Positions 46,036 through 55,276 of a DNA stretch of 64,000 bases are shown here, piece by piece (the stretch's first letter is position 1; every line of letters begins with the position of its first letter). The stretch lies in NCBI RefSeq assembly GCF_014196965.1, contig NZ_JACIEQ010000002.1, forward strand, positions 1 through 64,000. The letters are read 5' to 3'. The position numbers and the translations under genes were made by a program. Below the pieces are notes generated by a model, which was not told the DNA's origin, ran no database searches, and was given only the letters and a program-made list of their open reading frames with translations. The stretch is from Actibacterium naphthalenivorans (GTDB lineage Bacteria > Pseudomonadota > Alphaproteobacteria > Rhodobacterales > Rhodobacteraceae).

Positions 46036-46898
46036 GCAACACCATCCCGCCCGGCGCCACGGGCACCGCGGCACTCGCGGCGGCCATCGCCCGGCTGCGT
46101 GCCGCCGGTGTCGATGATCCGGCCCGCGATGCGCGGCGCCTGCTGGCCCATGCGCTCGGCATTTCCGCGGGGCGGCTGACGCTGGTGCTGCCCGATCCGC
46201 TGACCGATGAGGCCGCCGACCGTTTCGCCGCCGCGCTCGCCCTGCGCTGCCGCCGCAAGCCGGTGTCGCAGATCACCGGCCAACGCATGTTCTACGGCCG
46301 AAGCTTCCGGGTGACCGAAGATGTGCTCGACCCGCGCCCCGAGACGGAAACGCTGATCGAACTGGCGCTGCGCGAACCGTTTTCGCGGGTCTTGGATCTC
46401 GGTACCGGGTCGGGCTGCATCCTGCTGACCCTGCTCGCCGAACGGCCCGAAGCAACCGGCCTGGGTGTCGATCTGTCAGATGCGGCCTGTGCGGTCGCGG
46501 CGGATAACGCCGCCCGGCTGGCGCTCGAGACCCGCGCCCGGATCACCCGCTCGGACTGGTTCGGCGCGGTCGACGGGCGGTTCGACCTGATCGTCGCCAA
46601 CCCGCCGTATATCGCGGCGGAAGAGATGCCCGGCCTCGCGCCCGAGGTGCGCGACTGGGAGCCGCACATCGCCCTGAGCGACGGTGCCGACGGGCTCGGG
46701 GCCTATCGCATCATCGCCGCACAGGCCCCGGACCATCTTGCCCCCGGCGGCCGTCTTCTGGTCGAGATCGGGCCGACCCAGGGCGCGGCGGTCTCGGCCC
46801 TTTTTCTTGCCGCGGGGCTTGAAAACATTGCCGTACATGCCGACCTCGATGGCAGAGCGCGCATTGTTTCGGGCCGGGTTTCGCTGAAACAGGGCTGA
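46032..46898 (+). CDS. prmC: Release factor glutamine methyltransferase PrmC
   Basis: 288 residues. NPPY at 190-193 ([15 protein letters not shown]) is the catalytic motif and [16 protein letters not shown] is the SAM loop. It methylates the GGQ Gln of RF1 and RF2. The start overlaps prfA by 4 bp. Confidence 0.95.
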   Translation: MSNTIPPGATGTAALAAAIARLRAAGVDDPARDARRLLAHALGISAGRLTLVLPDPLTDEAADRFAAALALRCRRKPVSQITGQRMFYGRSFRVTEDVLDPRPETETLIELALREPFSRVLDLGTGSGCILLTLLAERPEATGLGVDLSDAACAVAADNAARLALETRARITRSDWFGAVDGRFDLIVANPPYIAAEEMPGLAPEVRDWEPHIALSDGADGLGAYRIIAAQAPDHLAPGGRLLVEIGPTQGAAVSALFLAAGLENIAVHADLDGRARIVSGRVSLKQG

Positions 46899-47129
46899 GC
46901 CATGCGTGCCATGCAGCGCCACGGATTACCTAAAACCGCACAGGCTTGGCATTTTTTGCTTGTCTTGGCAGGATTGCCGTGGTTAGTCGAACAGGCAAGC
47001 GGCGGGATGCCCGAGGCGGTCCCCCTTGCGCATAAGCCAGACAGTAAACCGGACCTGGAAATTGATCTGCGCACGAGGCGCGGAACGGGGCCGAAGAAGC
47101 CACAATAAGGCTGGAACCAGATAAATAAC
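46899..47129. other. 231-bp leader before the DUF4167 gene
   Basis: The gap is somewhat AT-rich near 46920-46975 and 47100-47150 and probably holds the promoter of the DUF4167 gene. A 68-codon frame exists at 46902-47108, but its start overlaps the end of the prmC region without a clear ribosome-binding site and its peptide looks random. I see nothing further. Confidence 0.5.
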
Positions 47130-47690
47130 ATGAGATCATCTAAGTCACGTTCGCGGTCCAAATCGAACCGCTCGCGCTCGGTGGGTAACATCGTCAACCG
47201 TGTGTTCGACAGTTCGGGCCCGGAAGGTAAGGTGCGCGGCACGCCGCAGCAAATCATCGACAAGTACAATCAGCTCGCCCGCGATGCGCAGCTGTCGAAC
47301 GATCGGGTCGCGGCCGAGAATTTCCAGCAGCACACCGAGCATTACACCCGCCTTCTGAGCGAGGCGCAGCGCGAACAGGATGCCCGCCGCGAGCAGCACG
47401 AGCAGCAGCAAAGCCGCGATCGCCAGCGCGATACCCGCGATCAGGGCCAGGAGCAGGAAGAGCAGCCTTCGGTACAGGAAGAGGCGCCCCAGCCCCAGCA
47501 GGACCGCTCCGACAGCGCCGAGGTGATCGACATGTCCCAGGACAGCGGCGACAGCGGCCTTGTCGAAACGCCCGAGGAAAAGCCGGCCCCGCGCAAGCGC
47601 GCGCCGCGCAAGAAACCCGCCGCGAAGGCGCGGGAAGCGGATGCGCCCGAAACCGGCGGTGAAACGCCCCAGACGCCAGCCGCCGAATAA
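47130..47690 (+). CDS. DUF4167 protein (basic N-terminus, acidic disordered tail)
   Basis: 186 residues. It begins with a very basic Arg/Ser/Lys-rich stretch (MRSSKSRSRSKSNRSRS), followed by the conserved DUF4167 core (VNRVFDSSGPEGKVRGTPQQIIDKYNQLARDA). Residues about 95-185 are rich in E, Q, D and P/K and look disordered. The family is alphaproteobacterial, and an RNA-binding role is plausible from the basic start but unproven. It converges with rsmA, whose stop is 5 bases away. Confidence 0.85.
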   Translation: MRSSKSRSRSKSNRSRSVGNIVNRVFDSSGPEGKVRGTPQQIIDKYNQLARDAQLSNDRVAAENFQQHTEHYTRLLSEAQREQDARREQHEQQQSRDRQRDTRDQGQEQEEQPSVQEEAPQPQQDRSDSAEVIDMSQDSGDSGLVETPEEKPAPRKRAPRKKPAAKAREADAPETGGETPQTPAAE

Positions 47691-47694
47691 CGCC

Positions 47695-48537
47695 TCAGCC
47701 CGCGGCCACGGCGCGGGCGAGGGCACAGAACCCTTCCACCGAAACCTCTTCGGCGCGCATGGTCGGGGCCAGGCCCGCCGCGTGCAGCTTTGCCTCGATA
47801 TCGGGCGCCACCCCCTTCAGGCTGGCGCGCAGCATCTTGCGGCGCTGGTTGAAGGCGGCGGCCACCACCCGGCTCAGCACGGCGGGGTCGGCCGGGTAAA
47901 GCGGCGCATCGCGCCGGGCCAGATGCACAACGGCGGAATGGATCTTGGGCGGCGGGGTGAACGCCTCGGGCGGCAGGGTCATCACGATCTTCGCCTCGGT
48001 GCGCCACTGCGCCAGGATCGCCAGCCGGCCATAGGCCTTGCCGCCGGGCTGGGCCACGATCCGCTCGGCCACTTCTTTCTGAAACATCAGCGTCAGGCTT
48101 TCCCAGAACGGCGGCCATGCGGGCGGCGTCAGCCAGCGCACCAGAAGCTCGGTGCCGATATTGTACGGCAGGTTCGCCACCACCCGGATCGGCGGCGTCA
48201 GATGCGCGGTGGCATCCAGCGTCAGCGCATCCGCATTCACCACCTCCAGCCGGCCGGGATAGGCGGCGGCGATCTCTGCCAGCGCCGCCATGCAGCGCGC
48301 GTCCTTCTCGACGGCCAGCACCCGGCGCGCGCCCTCGGCCAACAGCCCCCGCGTCAGCCCGCCGGGGCCCGGCCCGATCTCGAGCACATCGCATTGCGAA
48401 AGATCGCCCGCCTGCCGCGCGATCTTGGCGGTCAGGTTCAGATCCAGCAGAAAATTCTGCCCCAGCGATTTCTTCGCCGACAGCCCATGCGTGGCGATCA
48501 CCGCGCGCAGCGGCGGCAACCCGTCAATCGCGGCCAT
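47695..48537 (-). CDS. rsmA: 16S rRNA (adenine1518/1519-N6)-dimethyltransferase
   Basis: 280 residues. [32 protein letters not shown] and [14 protein letters not shown] are the SAM and catalytic (NLPY) motifs of KsgA/RsmA. It dimethylates two adenines near the 3' end of 16S rRNA, a checkpoint in 30S assembly. It lies downstream of pdxA on the same strand, the classical surA-pdxA-rsmA order, with a dispersed repeat between them. Confidence 0.95.
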   Translation of the reverse strand: MAAIDGLPPLRAVIATHGLSAKKSLGQNFLLDLNLTAKIARQAGDLSQCDVLEIGPGPGGLTRGLLAEGARRVLAVEKDARCMAALAEIAAAYPGRLEVVNADALTLDATAHLTPPIRVVANLPYNIGTELLVRWLTPPAWPPFWESLTLMFQKEVAERIVAQPGGKAYGRLAILAQWRTEAKIVMTLPPEAFTPPPKIHSAVVHLARRDAPLYPADPAVLSRVVAAAFNQRRKMLRASLKGVAPDIEAKLHAAGLAPTMRAEEVSVEGFCALARAVAAG

Positions 48538-48547
48538 GCCGGTTCCC

Positions 48548-48580
48548 CTTCATCTTTCCTGAAATATCCCCGCCGGAGGC
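48548..48580 (-). repeat. Dispersed intergenic repeat, copy D
   Basis: Read on the minus strand: core GCCTCCGGCGGGGATATTT then CAGGAAAGATGAAG. It sits in the 51-bp gap between pdxA and rsmA, so within a transcript read in the same direction. Confidence 0.8.
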
Positions 48581-48588
48581 AAGAAAAC

Positions 48589-49563
48589 TCATGCGGCCCG
48601 CGCCCGCGCCATCCGGTCGGCCATCTGCAGCGCCTCGATCAGGCTGGCGGCATCGGCCACGCCGGTGCCCGCAATATCGAAGGCGGTGCCATGGTCGGGC
48701 GAGGTGCGGATGAACGGCAGGCCCAGTGTCACGTTCACCCCGCCCGCGAAATCCAACGTCTTGATCGGGATCAGCGCCTGGTCGTGATACATCGCCACCG
48801 CCGCGTCATAGCGCGCGCGGGCCGGGGCGTGAAACATCGTGTCGGCCGAATGCGGGCCGGTCAGGTTCAGCCCGTCGCGGCGCAGGCGCTCCAGCACCGG
48901 GGTGATCAGCTCGATCTCCTCCCTGCCCATCTTGCCGCCTTCGCCCGCGTGGGGGTTGAGCCCGGCCACCGCGATGCGCGGCGTGTCGATGCTGAAATCG
49001 CGGATCAGCGCGTCATGGGTGATGCGCAGCGTGTCGGCCAGCAACTCGGCGGTCAGCGCGGCGGGCACTTGCGACAGCGGGATATGGATCGTCACCGGCA
49101 CCACTTTCAGCGCGTCACAGGCCAGCATCATAACCACCCGGTCGGCCCCGGCCAGCGCCGCCAGATATTCGGTATGTCCCGGATAGGCGAAACCGGCGCC
49201 ATCCTGCAGCGCCTTCTTGTGAATGGGGTTGGTGCAGACGGCGCCGGCCTTGCCTTCCTGCGTCAGCTCCACCGCCCGCGCGATGCCCGAAATCACGGCG
49301 GCGGCATTCCGCGCTGCGGGCATGCCCGGCGTGGCCGGCGCGGGGAAGGGGTGGCGCAGCACCGGCAGGGCGGTGGCGGCAACATGCAGCGCCTCGGCCG
49401 GATCGTGGATTTCGTGATGCGGCGCGCCATCGGGCAGATGCGCCGGATCGCCGATCCAGAAAAACGGCAGCCGGGCGCCAAGCGCCTGCCAGGCCTTCAC
49501 GGTGATCTCGGGGCCGATTCCGGCTGGTTCGCCAGAGGTCAGGGCGATGGGGGCAAGGCTCAT
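48589..49563 (-). CDS. pdxA: 4-hydroxythreonine-4-phosphate dehydrogenase
   Basis: 324 residues from ATG 49563, overlapping the surA stop by 4 bp. TSGEPAGIGPEI at the N-terminus is the PdxA signature; HPHAGEGGKMGREE and YHDQALIPIKTLDF provide the metal and substrate residues. The enzyme oxidises 4-phosphohydroxy-L-threonine for pyridoxal phosphate synthesis. It belongs to the lptFGD-surA-pdxA-rsmA run. Confidence 0.95.
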   Translation of the reverse strand: MSLAPIALTSGEPAGIGPEITVKAWQALGARLPFFWIGDPAHLPDGAPHHEIHDPAEALHVAATALPVLRHPFPAPATPGMPAARNAAAVISGIARAVELTQEGKAGAVCTNPIHKKALQDGAGFAYPGHTEYLAALAGADRVVMMLACDALKVVPVTIHIPLSQVPAALTAELLADTLRITHDALIRDFSIDTPRIAVAGLNPHAGEGGKMGREEIELITPVLERLRRDGLNLTGPHSADTMFHAPARARYDAAVAMYHDQALIPIKTLDFAGGVNVTLGLPFIRTSPDHGTAFDIAGTGVADAASLIEALQMADRMARARAA

Positions 49564-50783
49564 TGGCTCAGGATGATCGCATCGGCCTTCAGCTCTGCCA
49601 GAAAGCTGTCGGCATAGGAACTGAGCCGCTGATTGAACAGCCGGGCGCGCACCGCCTCTCTGTCGACACCTTCGCCAAGCTCGGGCGTCCGCCCGCACAG
49701 CATCAGGATCGATTGGCTTGCGTCGCGGGTCAGGATGGTGGTCTCTCCCTCGTCCAGCTTGGCCAGTTCGATGCCGATGTCCTGCGGCAGGTCTGCCACG
49801 GCCAGCGTCTGGCGCTGCAGCTGCTCTTCGGGCAGCCCCTTGGCGACGCCGTACAGATCATCGCAGCTGTCCAGCCGGGCGATGATCTCCTGCGCGCTGG
49901 CGCGGCTGTCGGGGGCCACGAAGAACCGGGCATAGTCGACCGAAAGGGTTTCGGCGGCCTTGGGCGTCGTTTCTTCCAGGGCGCGCAGCTGGAACAGGAT
50001 GATGGCGTTGGGCACCTCGATCGGCTCCGCCATCTGGCCGGGGGCCAGGGCCAGGATCTGCGATGCGATCTGCGGCGGCAGGTTGGCCAGATCGAGCCAG
50101 TCCAGCCGGCCGCCGGTTTCACGGGTGCTCGACACCGAATATTCCCGCGCGGCGGCGGCGAACCCGGCCGGAGTGGTGATCTGCCGCAGAAGCTGTTCGG
50201 CCAGCGCCTTGCTCTGGGCGGCGAACTCGGGCGTGTCGGCGCGCAGCACGAGCTCCGACAGCAGCACCCGCGCCGCGCCGGTCCGCGAGGACAGGGCCAT
50301 CGCCCTGTCGATCTCGGCCTCTGTGATCTGGGCGCGGGGGCCGAACCGTGCGCGGACAAGCGCGCGCCAGGCCAGGCCGGCCTCGACGAAATCGGTAAAG
50401 GTTTCCTCGGCGACGCCGGCGCCGCGAAGCTCCTGCACGAACTGCTCGGTGGTCAGCTCGGCGCGGCTGGCGAATTCGGCCTTGCCGGCGGCAAGCTCTT
50501 CTTCGGTGATGCGCAGCCCGGCGCGATCGGCCGCTTCAAGCTTCAGCCGGTCTTCGATCAGCATGTCCACCACCTGCTGTTCAATGCCGCCGCCGCCACC
50601 GCTGCCCAGAAGGCGCATGAAGGCGATGCGCTGCGACACTTCCCAGTTGGTGACGGCGCGGCCGTTGACCTGCACCCGCTCGGCAAAGGCGCCGCCGCTT
50701 TGCGCAAGCGCGGTTTCGGCCGGAACGCCCAGGAATGTCATCCCCAGAAGAAGGGCACCTATGGTGCGGATCGTTGATTTCAT
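49560..50783 (-). CDS. surA: Periplasmic chaperone/peptidyl-prolyl isomerase SurA
   Basis: 407 residues. A signal peptide (MKSTIRTIGALLLGMTFLG, cut near ALAQ) precedes the chaperone N-domain with VNGRAVTNWEVSQRI. One parvulin domain is seen at about 165-275. SurA escorts outer-membrane beta-barrel proteins, LptD among them, to the Bam complex. Located 24 bases downstream of lptD and overlapping pdxA by 4 bp. Many SurA proteins have two parvulin domains; only one is evident here, as is common in alphaproteobacteria. Confidence 0.9.
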   Translation of the reverse strand: MKSTIRTIGALLLGMTFLGVPAETALAQSGGAFAERVQVNGRAVTNWEVSQRIAFMRLLGSGGGGGIEQQVVDMLIEDRLKLEAADRAGLRITEEELAAGKAEFASRAELTTEQFVQELRGAGVAEETFTDFVEAGLAWRALVRARFGPRAQITEAEIDRAMALSSRTGAARVLLSELVLRADTPEFAAQSKALAEQLLRQITTPAGFAAAAREYSVSSTRETGGRLDWLDLANLPPQIASQILALAPGQMAEPIEVPNAIILFQLRALEETTPKAAETLSVDYARFFVAPDSRASAQEIIARLDSCDDLYGVAKGLPEEQLQRQTLAVADLPQDIGIELAKLDEGETTILTRDASQSILMLCGRTPELGEGVDREAVRARLFNQRLSSYADSFLAELKADAIILSQ

Positions 50784-50807
50784 GCCTGTTGTCCGTCCTG
50801 CTTTGTC

Positions 50808-52922
50808 TTACCGGGTACATGTCTGGCGATAGCCACGGGAATCATTGCTGCTTCCGAACCCGGCCAGCGATACGGTCAAACCGAAATCCGTGGTCGGGCG
50901 CAAGCTCGTGGTCGAGGTGAAGCGGCGAGAAACGGAGAGGCCCACGGTCATGCATTCGTTACGATACTCCAGCCCAAGCCCGGCGCGTGCCGCGCGTTCA
51001 GAGGTGAAATCATAACGCCAGTCGGCCTCTCCCGTCCAGTTGCGTCGGAATCGATAGCTTGTGTTGAATTCCCATTCCGAACTGTTCACCGGGCGGCTTT
51101 CCGCCGGATTGGCGCGCAGCCAGACATAGCTGGAAGAGAGTTCGAGCATCTCGGTGTTCCAGCCGACCTGCAGCTCGTTGCGCTCGAACCGAAGCTCGTC
51201 ATCGAACAGCGCCCGGTTGGTCAGCCGCAGGTTGCGCGCCGTCGTCAGGTTGGCCGTGGCGAGCCAGTCGGAATTCACGCCGTTCAGGCCAGAGCCGCTG
51301 GAAAAGCTGTTGTTGTTTTCGGCGCGCAGGATGCGCCCCGCGCCCAGGCTGAGCGACCAGCCCCCGGGATCGAACCTTGTCCAGCCGATGCCGATATTCG
51401 CCCGCAGCCCCTGTTCATAGGCGTCCGAGCCGGGATAGCGGTTGAGGGAAAACAGGTTCCCTTCGTCGAACTCCGTACTCAGGCTGTCCTCGTTGGGGAT
51501 GTCGCTGCTGTCGTCGCGGCTCCAGACCAGCTGCGCCGCGGGCTCCAGCACGTGCACCGCGCCGCTGGCGCCGTGCTTGACCAGCGGCCAGCGCAGCGCG
51601 GCGGCGGTGAAAGGCGCGGCGCGGAAGATCGGGTCGGGGCGGGTGCTGTCATCCTCGATCGCGTAGTAATCCAGCACCAGCGCGGTCTTGGCTTCCAGCA
51701 ACAGCCCGCTGGCCCCGCGCCAGTCCCGTTTCCAGCTGACCGCGCCGGAGGCACGGGCGACGTCGCGCCCGGCGATGTCGCTGCCCGACCGGCGGTTGTA
51801 GCCGAAAACCTCCAGCTCTGTCTCGGCGATGCCGCCCAGCGTGGCGGGGGAAAAGCGATGCTGCCAGGTGGCACCGGCCAGGGTGCTGGGCAGGGTGGCA
51901 TTGTTTTCAGAGGCGCGCAGCGAATGAACATAGGTCAGCTCGGCCCGGATGAACTCGTCGCGCCGGGTCCGCGAGATGGTGATCGGGCTGATCAGACGGT
52001 CGGTTTCCGAAATCCCGTAGTCCAGCAGATAGGCCCTGTCGGACACCGTCTTGATCTCGAAGCTCAGGGTGAAATCGCGGGGCAGGTCAAAGCGCCCGTC
52101 GGCGAACAGGTAGCGCCGGGTGTCATCGGGCAGCAGATCGTCGCGCGACAGCGCGCCGTTCAGCTCGATCTCGCCGTTGCGGAACGCCTGCCGGTAGCGC
52201 AGTTCGAGCGTCCGGGTGCGGTTGGTCGAGAAATACGGGGTGATGGTCACGTCGGCATGCCTGCCGAGGGTCACGAAATAGGGCAGCTTCAGCCCGGTGC
52301 CCAGGCCGTTCGTCGCCCGGATCGAGGGCACCAGAAACCCGTTCGAGCGTTCCAGCGTCGGGTCGGGCATGCGCAGGCGCGGCAGATAGAAGATGGGCAG
52401 GCCGACAAGCTCCAGCCGCGCGTGATCGAAGTAGAGTTGCTGCTTTTCCTCGTCGTGGATCACCCGTCGCGCCCTGATCTGCCACAGCGGCACCGGGTTG
52501 GAGGCACAAACGGTGCAGGAGGAGGCGACGGTCTTGTCCAGCACGGAATAACGCCCCCCCACACGGCGGATCTCGGCGGCGGCGAGTTGCAGCTGCTGAT
52601 CCAGAACGAGGCGCGCCGATGTCAGCAACCCTTCGGACAGATCGCCGGCCAGCGTGGCCTGATCGGCCTGCAGGATGCGCCCGTCAAGCGTGGTCACCGT
52701 CATCGGCCCGTCGATCGTCAGCCGGTCGGTGTCGGCATCATAGATGATGCGCGAGGCCTTCAGGCGGTAGGTTTCATAGAGCACCTCGACATGGCCTTCG
52801 GCCACAAGGCGGCTGTTGCCGTCCACCGATACGTTGTCGGCGACAAGCGTCGCGGGGGCGGCCCGCGCGGCCGGGGACAGCAGCAGGAAAAGCAACAATG
52901 TCATCGCCAGATGCCGCAGCAT
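50808..52922 (-). CDS. lptD: LPS-assembly outer-membrane protein LptD
   Basis: 704 residues from ATG 52922. A signal peptide (LAMTLLLFLLLSPAARA) is followed by an OstA/LptA-like jellyroll (residues about 25-150) and a C-terminal 26-strand-type beta-barrel. SSCTVCASN near residue 130 and two C-terminal cysteines (EC and TC at the tail) could form the disulfides that activate LptD. It inserts LPS into the outer leaflet with LptE. Its ATG shares the A with the TGA of lptG (TGATG). Confidence 0.92.
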   Translation of the reverse strand: MLRHLAMTLLLFLLLSPAARAAPATLVADNVSVDGNSRLVAEGHVEVLYETYRLKASRIIYDADTDRLTIDGPMTVTTLDGRILQADQATLAGDLSEGLLTSARLVLDQQLQLAAAEIRRVGGRYSVLDKTVASSCTVCASNPVPLWQIRARRVIHDEEKQQLYFDHARLELVGLPIFYLPRLRMPDPTLERSNGFLVPSIRATNGLGTGLKLPYFVTLGRHADVTITPYFSTNRTRTLELRYRQAFRNGEIELNGALSRDDLLPDDTRRYLFADGRFDLPRDFTLSFEIKTVSDRAYLLDYGISETDRLISPITISRTRRDEFIRAELTYVHSLRASENNATLPSTLAGATWQHRFSPATLGGIAETELEVFGYNRRSGSDIAGRDVARASGAVSWKRDWRGASGLLLEAKTALVLDYYAIEDDSTRPDPIFRAAPFTAAALRWPLVKHGASGAVHVLEPAAQLVWSRDDSSDIPNEDSLSTEFDEGNLFSLNRYPGSDAYEQGLRANIGIGWTRFDPGGWSLSLGAGRILRAENNNSFSSGSGLNGVNSDWLATANLTTARNLRLTNRALFDDELRFERNELQVGWNTEMLELSSSYVWLRANPAESRPVNSSEWEFNTSYRFRRNWTGEADWRYDFTSERAARAGLGLEYRNECMTVGLSVSRRFTSTTSLRPTTDFGLTVSLAGFGSSNDSRGYRQTCTR

Positions 52923-54022
52923 CAGCCATCCTCCAGATGCAGCAGCAGGCCGAGCGACAGCAGGATGCCCACCACGGGCGGGCTCCATGCGGCCAGTTCG
53001 GCCGGGATCTGGCCGTTTTCCCCCAGCACCTGCGCGAAATTGCGCAGGAAATAGAGCCCAAGCCCCAGCCCCAGCGCCAGCATGACCATCACCCCGGTCC
53101 GGCCCAGGCGGGTGTGGCGCATGGTGAAGCCGGCCGCGATCATCACCATCGCGACATAGACCAGCGGCAGGGCAAGCTCCATCTGGAACCAGACACGGTG
53201 GTTGCGGGCCGAAAACCCGGCCCGTTCGAGGCTGTCGATGAAGGCCGGAAGCTCCCAGATCGGAATCGCCGAAGGGGTGCCGAAACTGTTGCGGATCCGC
53301 TCCGGCGTCAGGTCGGAGGGCAGGCTCAGCAGCGCGTGCCGGGTGGCGTCGCGTTCGGGGTTGGCGTCCGGATCTGACAGCGCCCAGCGTTTCGCGTTGG
53401 TCAGCGTCCAGGCGCCCCTTGTCAGCTCGGCCATCTCCGCCTCGATGCGGAAGGCGGGGCCGCTTTGCGGGCCGAGGGCAAGGAAGGTCACGTCATGCAG
53501 CACGGTGCCGTCCAGATTGGCGCGCGCCGCGCGAATGACCATCTGTCCCTCTTCGTCGCCCTGGCGCAGCCACAGCCCTTCGCGGCTGATCGACAGAACG
53601 CTTTCGGTGCCGCGCTTGTAGCGGCTCGAGAGGGTTTCATAGTGCTTCGACGTGGCCGCGACCAGCGGGTTGAGCACGGTGATCGTCAGCACGCCGGCGC
53701 CGGCGGCGGCCAGCACCGGCGCGAACAGGCTGCGCAGCGCCGAGCGCCCCATCGCCCGCGTCACCACCAGCTCCGACGTGCGCGCCAGCCCCAGAAACAG
53801 CATCAGCGTGGCCATCAGCACCGTCAGCGGCAGCATGCCGTACATGTTGGACGGCGCGTTCAGCGCCGCCAGCCCCAGCGCCTGCGGAAAGGTGATCGCG
53901 CCGATGTCGAAGCGGCGGATCTGATCGACCAGATCCAGCAACAGCAGGATCGTCAGGAACACCGCGAAGACCGCGATCAGCGTGGTGATGAACTTGCGCG
54001 CGAAATAGAAATGCAGAATCAT
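52922..54022 (-). CDS. lptG: LPS export ABC permease LptG
   Basis: 366 residues from ATG 54022. Six membrane helices frame a periplasmic jellyroll (about 130-270). The first helix is FARKFITTLIAVFAVFLTILLLLD in family-typical form. It pairs with LptF and the ATPase LptB, not in the window, to extract LPS from the inner membrane. Overlaps lptF by 4 bp and lptD by 1. Confidence 0.92.
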   Translation of the reverse strand: MILHFYFARKFITTLIAVFAVFLTILLLLDLVDQIRRFDIGAITFPQALGLAALNAPSNMYGMLPLTVLMATLMLFLGLARTSELVVTRAMGRSALRSLFAPVLAAAGAGVLTITVLNPLVAATSKHYETLSSRYKRGTESVLSISREGLWLRQGDEEGQMVIRAARANLDGTVLHDVTFLALGPQSGPAFRIEAEMAELTRGAWTLTNAKRWALSDPDANPERDATRHALLSLPSDLTPERIRNSFGTPSAIPIWELPAFIDSLERAGFSARNHRVWFQMELALPLVYVAMVMIAAGFTMRHTRLGRTGVMVMLALGLGLGLYFLRNFAQVLGENGQIPAELAAWSPPVVGILLSLGLLLHLEDG

Positions 54023-55149
54023 GCGGCGGCCCCCCGGCGGCGCGGCCCTTTGAACAGCCGGGGCCGCTGGCTCGCCCAGAGCAGACCGATGGCCACCAGC
54101 GTTCCGGCGACGGGCGCAAGATAAACCATCGGCCACATCCCGGGGCCGCGCCGCGCCAGATCGGCCATCGCGTTATCCATGAGCTGCAGCCCGATCAACA
54201 GGGTGACGGCCAGCAGGATCTGCCGCCACACGCCGAACCGGCTGAACCCGCCCAGCAACAGCGCGCCCAGCCCGATCAGCGCGCCGGCAACGGAAAGGAA
54301 GGGCTGCGCGATCCTCGCATGCGCCTCGTAAAGGAACACGGTTCGGGTTTCGCCGGTTTCGGCCAGCAGAGCGGGCGTGGCGCGCAGCAGTTCCGGCGTC
54401 GAAAGCTCTTCGACCCGGCGGTGGCGCGGACCCGCCGACAGGATCAGCCCGGCCACGTCATAGACCGTGTTGCGGAACCGGGTGATCGAAAGCCGCTGGG
54501 TATCCAGTGTCAGGGTCTGTGCCATCCCGTCGAACATCACCAGCTTGGGCCCCCCGGCATCGGGCACCACCAGCGCGCGCTTGGCGGTATAGGTCACGCG
54601 GTGCGACGGGCTGCGCGCGTCGGACAGGAAAATGTCGTTCAGCGCGCCCTGGGGGGTGATTTCGCGGATATAGAAGGTGATGCCGGCGGCGGGGTGCAGA
54701 AACCGGCCCTCGGTCAGCAGGCGGGCGGTGATGTCGCCGCTGATATCGGCCTGCCGCTGGGCCAGCTGGGTGCGGCTTGCCGGCACCAGGAAATGGTTGA
54801 GCCCGGTCACCAGCAGCGTCACCATCAGCCCGAAGACCAGAACCGGCCTTGCCAGGCGGAAGGCCGAAAACCCCATCGCCTGCACCACCACCAGCTCGCT
54901 TTCCGCGGTCAGCCGGTTGATGACGAAGACGGTGGCGGCAAAGCCCGACACCGGCAGCACCAGCCGGATCACGTTGGGCAGGGCCAGCGCGGTGAACTCC
55001 AGAAACACCATGGCCGACTGGCCACCGCCGACAAGCTGATCGAACAGGATCACGGCCCGGTTCAGCCAGTAGACGGAAATCAGCACCAGCGAGAAAAACC
55101 CGAACAGGACCGTCAGCCGTGACAGCAGATATCGGTCGAATGTCGGCAC
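54019..55149 (-). CDS. lptF: LPS export ABC permease LptF
   Basis: 376 residues. It has the LptF/LptG layout: DRYLLSRLTVLFGFFSLVLISVYWLNRAV split over the first helix, a periplasmic jellyroll, and three C-terminal helices (LLAVTLLIGLQLMDNAMADLA). It heads the lptF-lptG-lptD-surA-pdxA-rsmA run and is divergent from pepA, so the promoter must lie in 55150-55276. Confidence 0.92.
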   Translation of the reverse strand: MPTFDRYLLSRLTVLFGFFSLVLISVYWLNRAVILFDQLVGGGQSAMVFLEFTALALPNVIRLVLPVSGFAATVFVINRLTAESELVVVQAMGFSAFRLARPVLVFGLMVTLLVTGLNHFLVPASRTQLAQRQADISGDITARLLTEGRFLHPAAGITFYIREITPQGALNDIFLSDARSPSHRVTYTAKRALVVPDAGGPKLVMFDGMAQTLTLDTQRLSITRFRNTVYDVAGLILSAGPRHRRVEELSTPELLRATPALLAETGETRTVFLYEAHARIAQPFLSVAGALIGLGALLLGGFSRFGVWRQILLAVTLLIGLQLMDNAMADLARRGPGMWPMVYLAPVAGTLVAIGLLWASQRPRLFKGPRRRGAAA

Positions 55150-55276
55150 GAACTCTCCTTGGGAGCAGGTTGATCGGCGGCGACCCTAGACCATAAGCCG
55201 GGCGTGGAAAACTGGTATCTGGTCAAGCCGGCGGGCAAGGTCTAGGTAGGATTGATAACCCTGAGGAGACCTGCCA

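Noticed and set aside
46948-46964. TTGGCATTTTTTGCTT as a sigma-54 promoter
   Set aside because: GG and GC elements are 8 bases apart instead of the required 10, and no enhancer-binding site or regulator is near.
46902-47108. 68-codon frame downstream of prmC
   Set aside because: No clear RBS, no recognisable domain, and the composition resembles non-coding leader sequence; treated as the promoter region of the DUF4167 gene.
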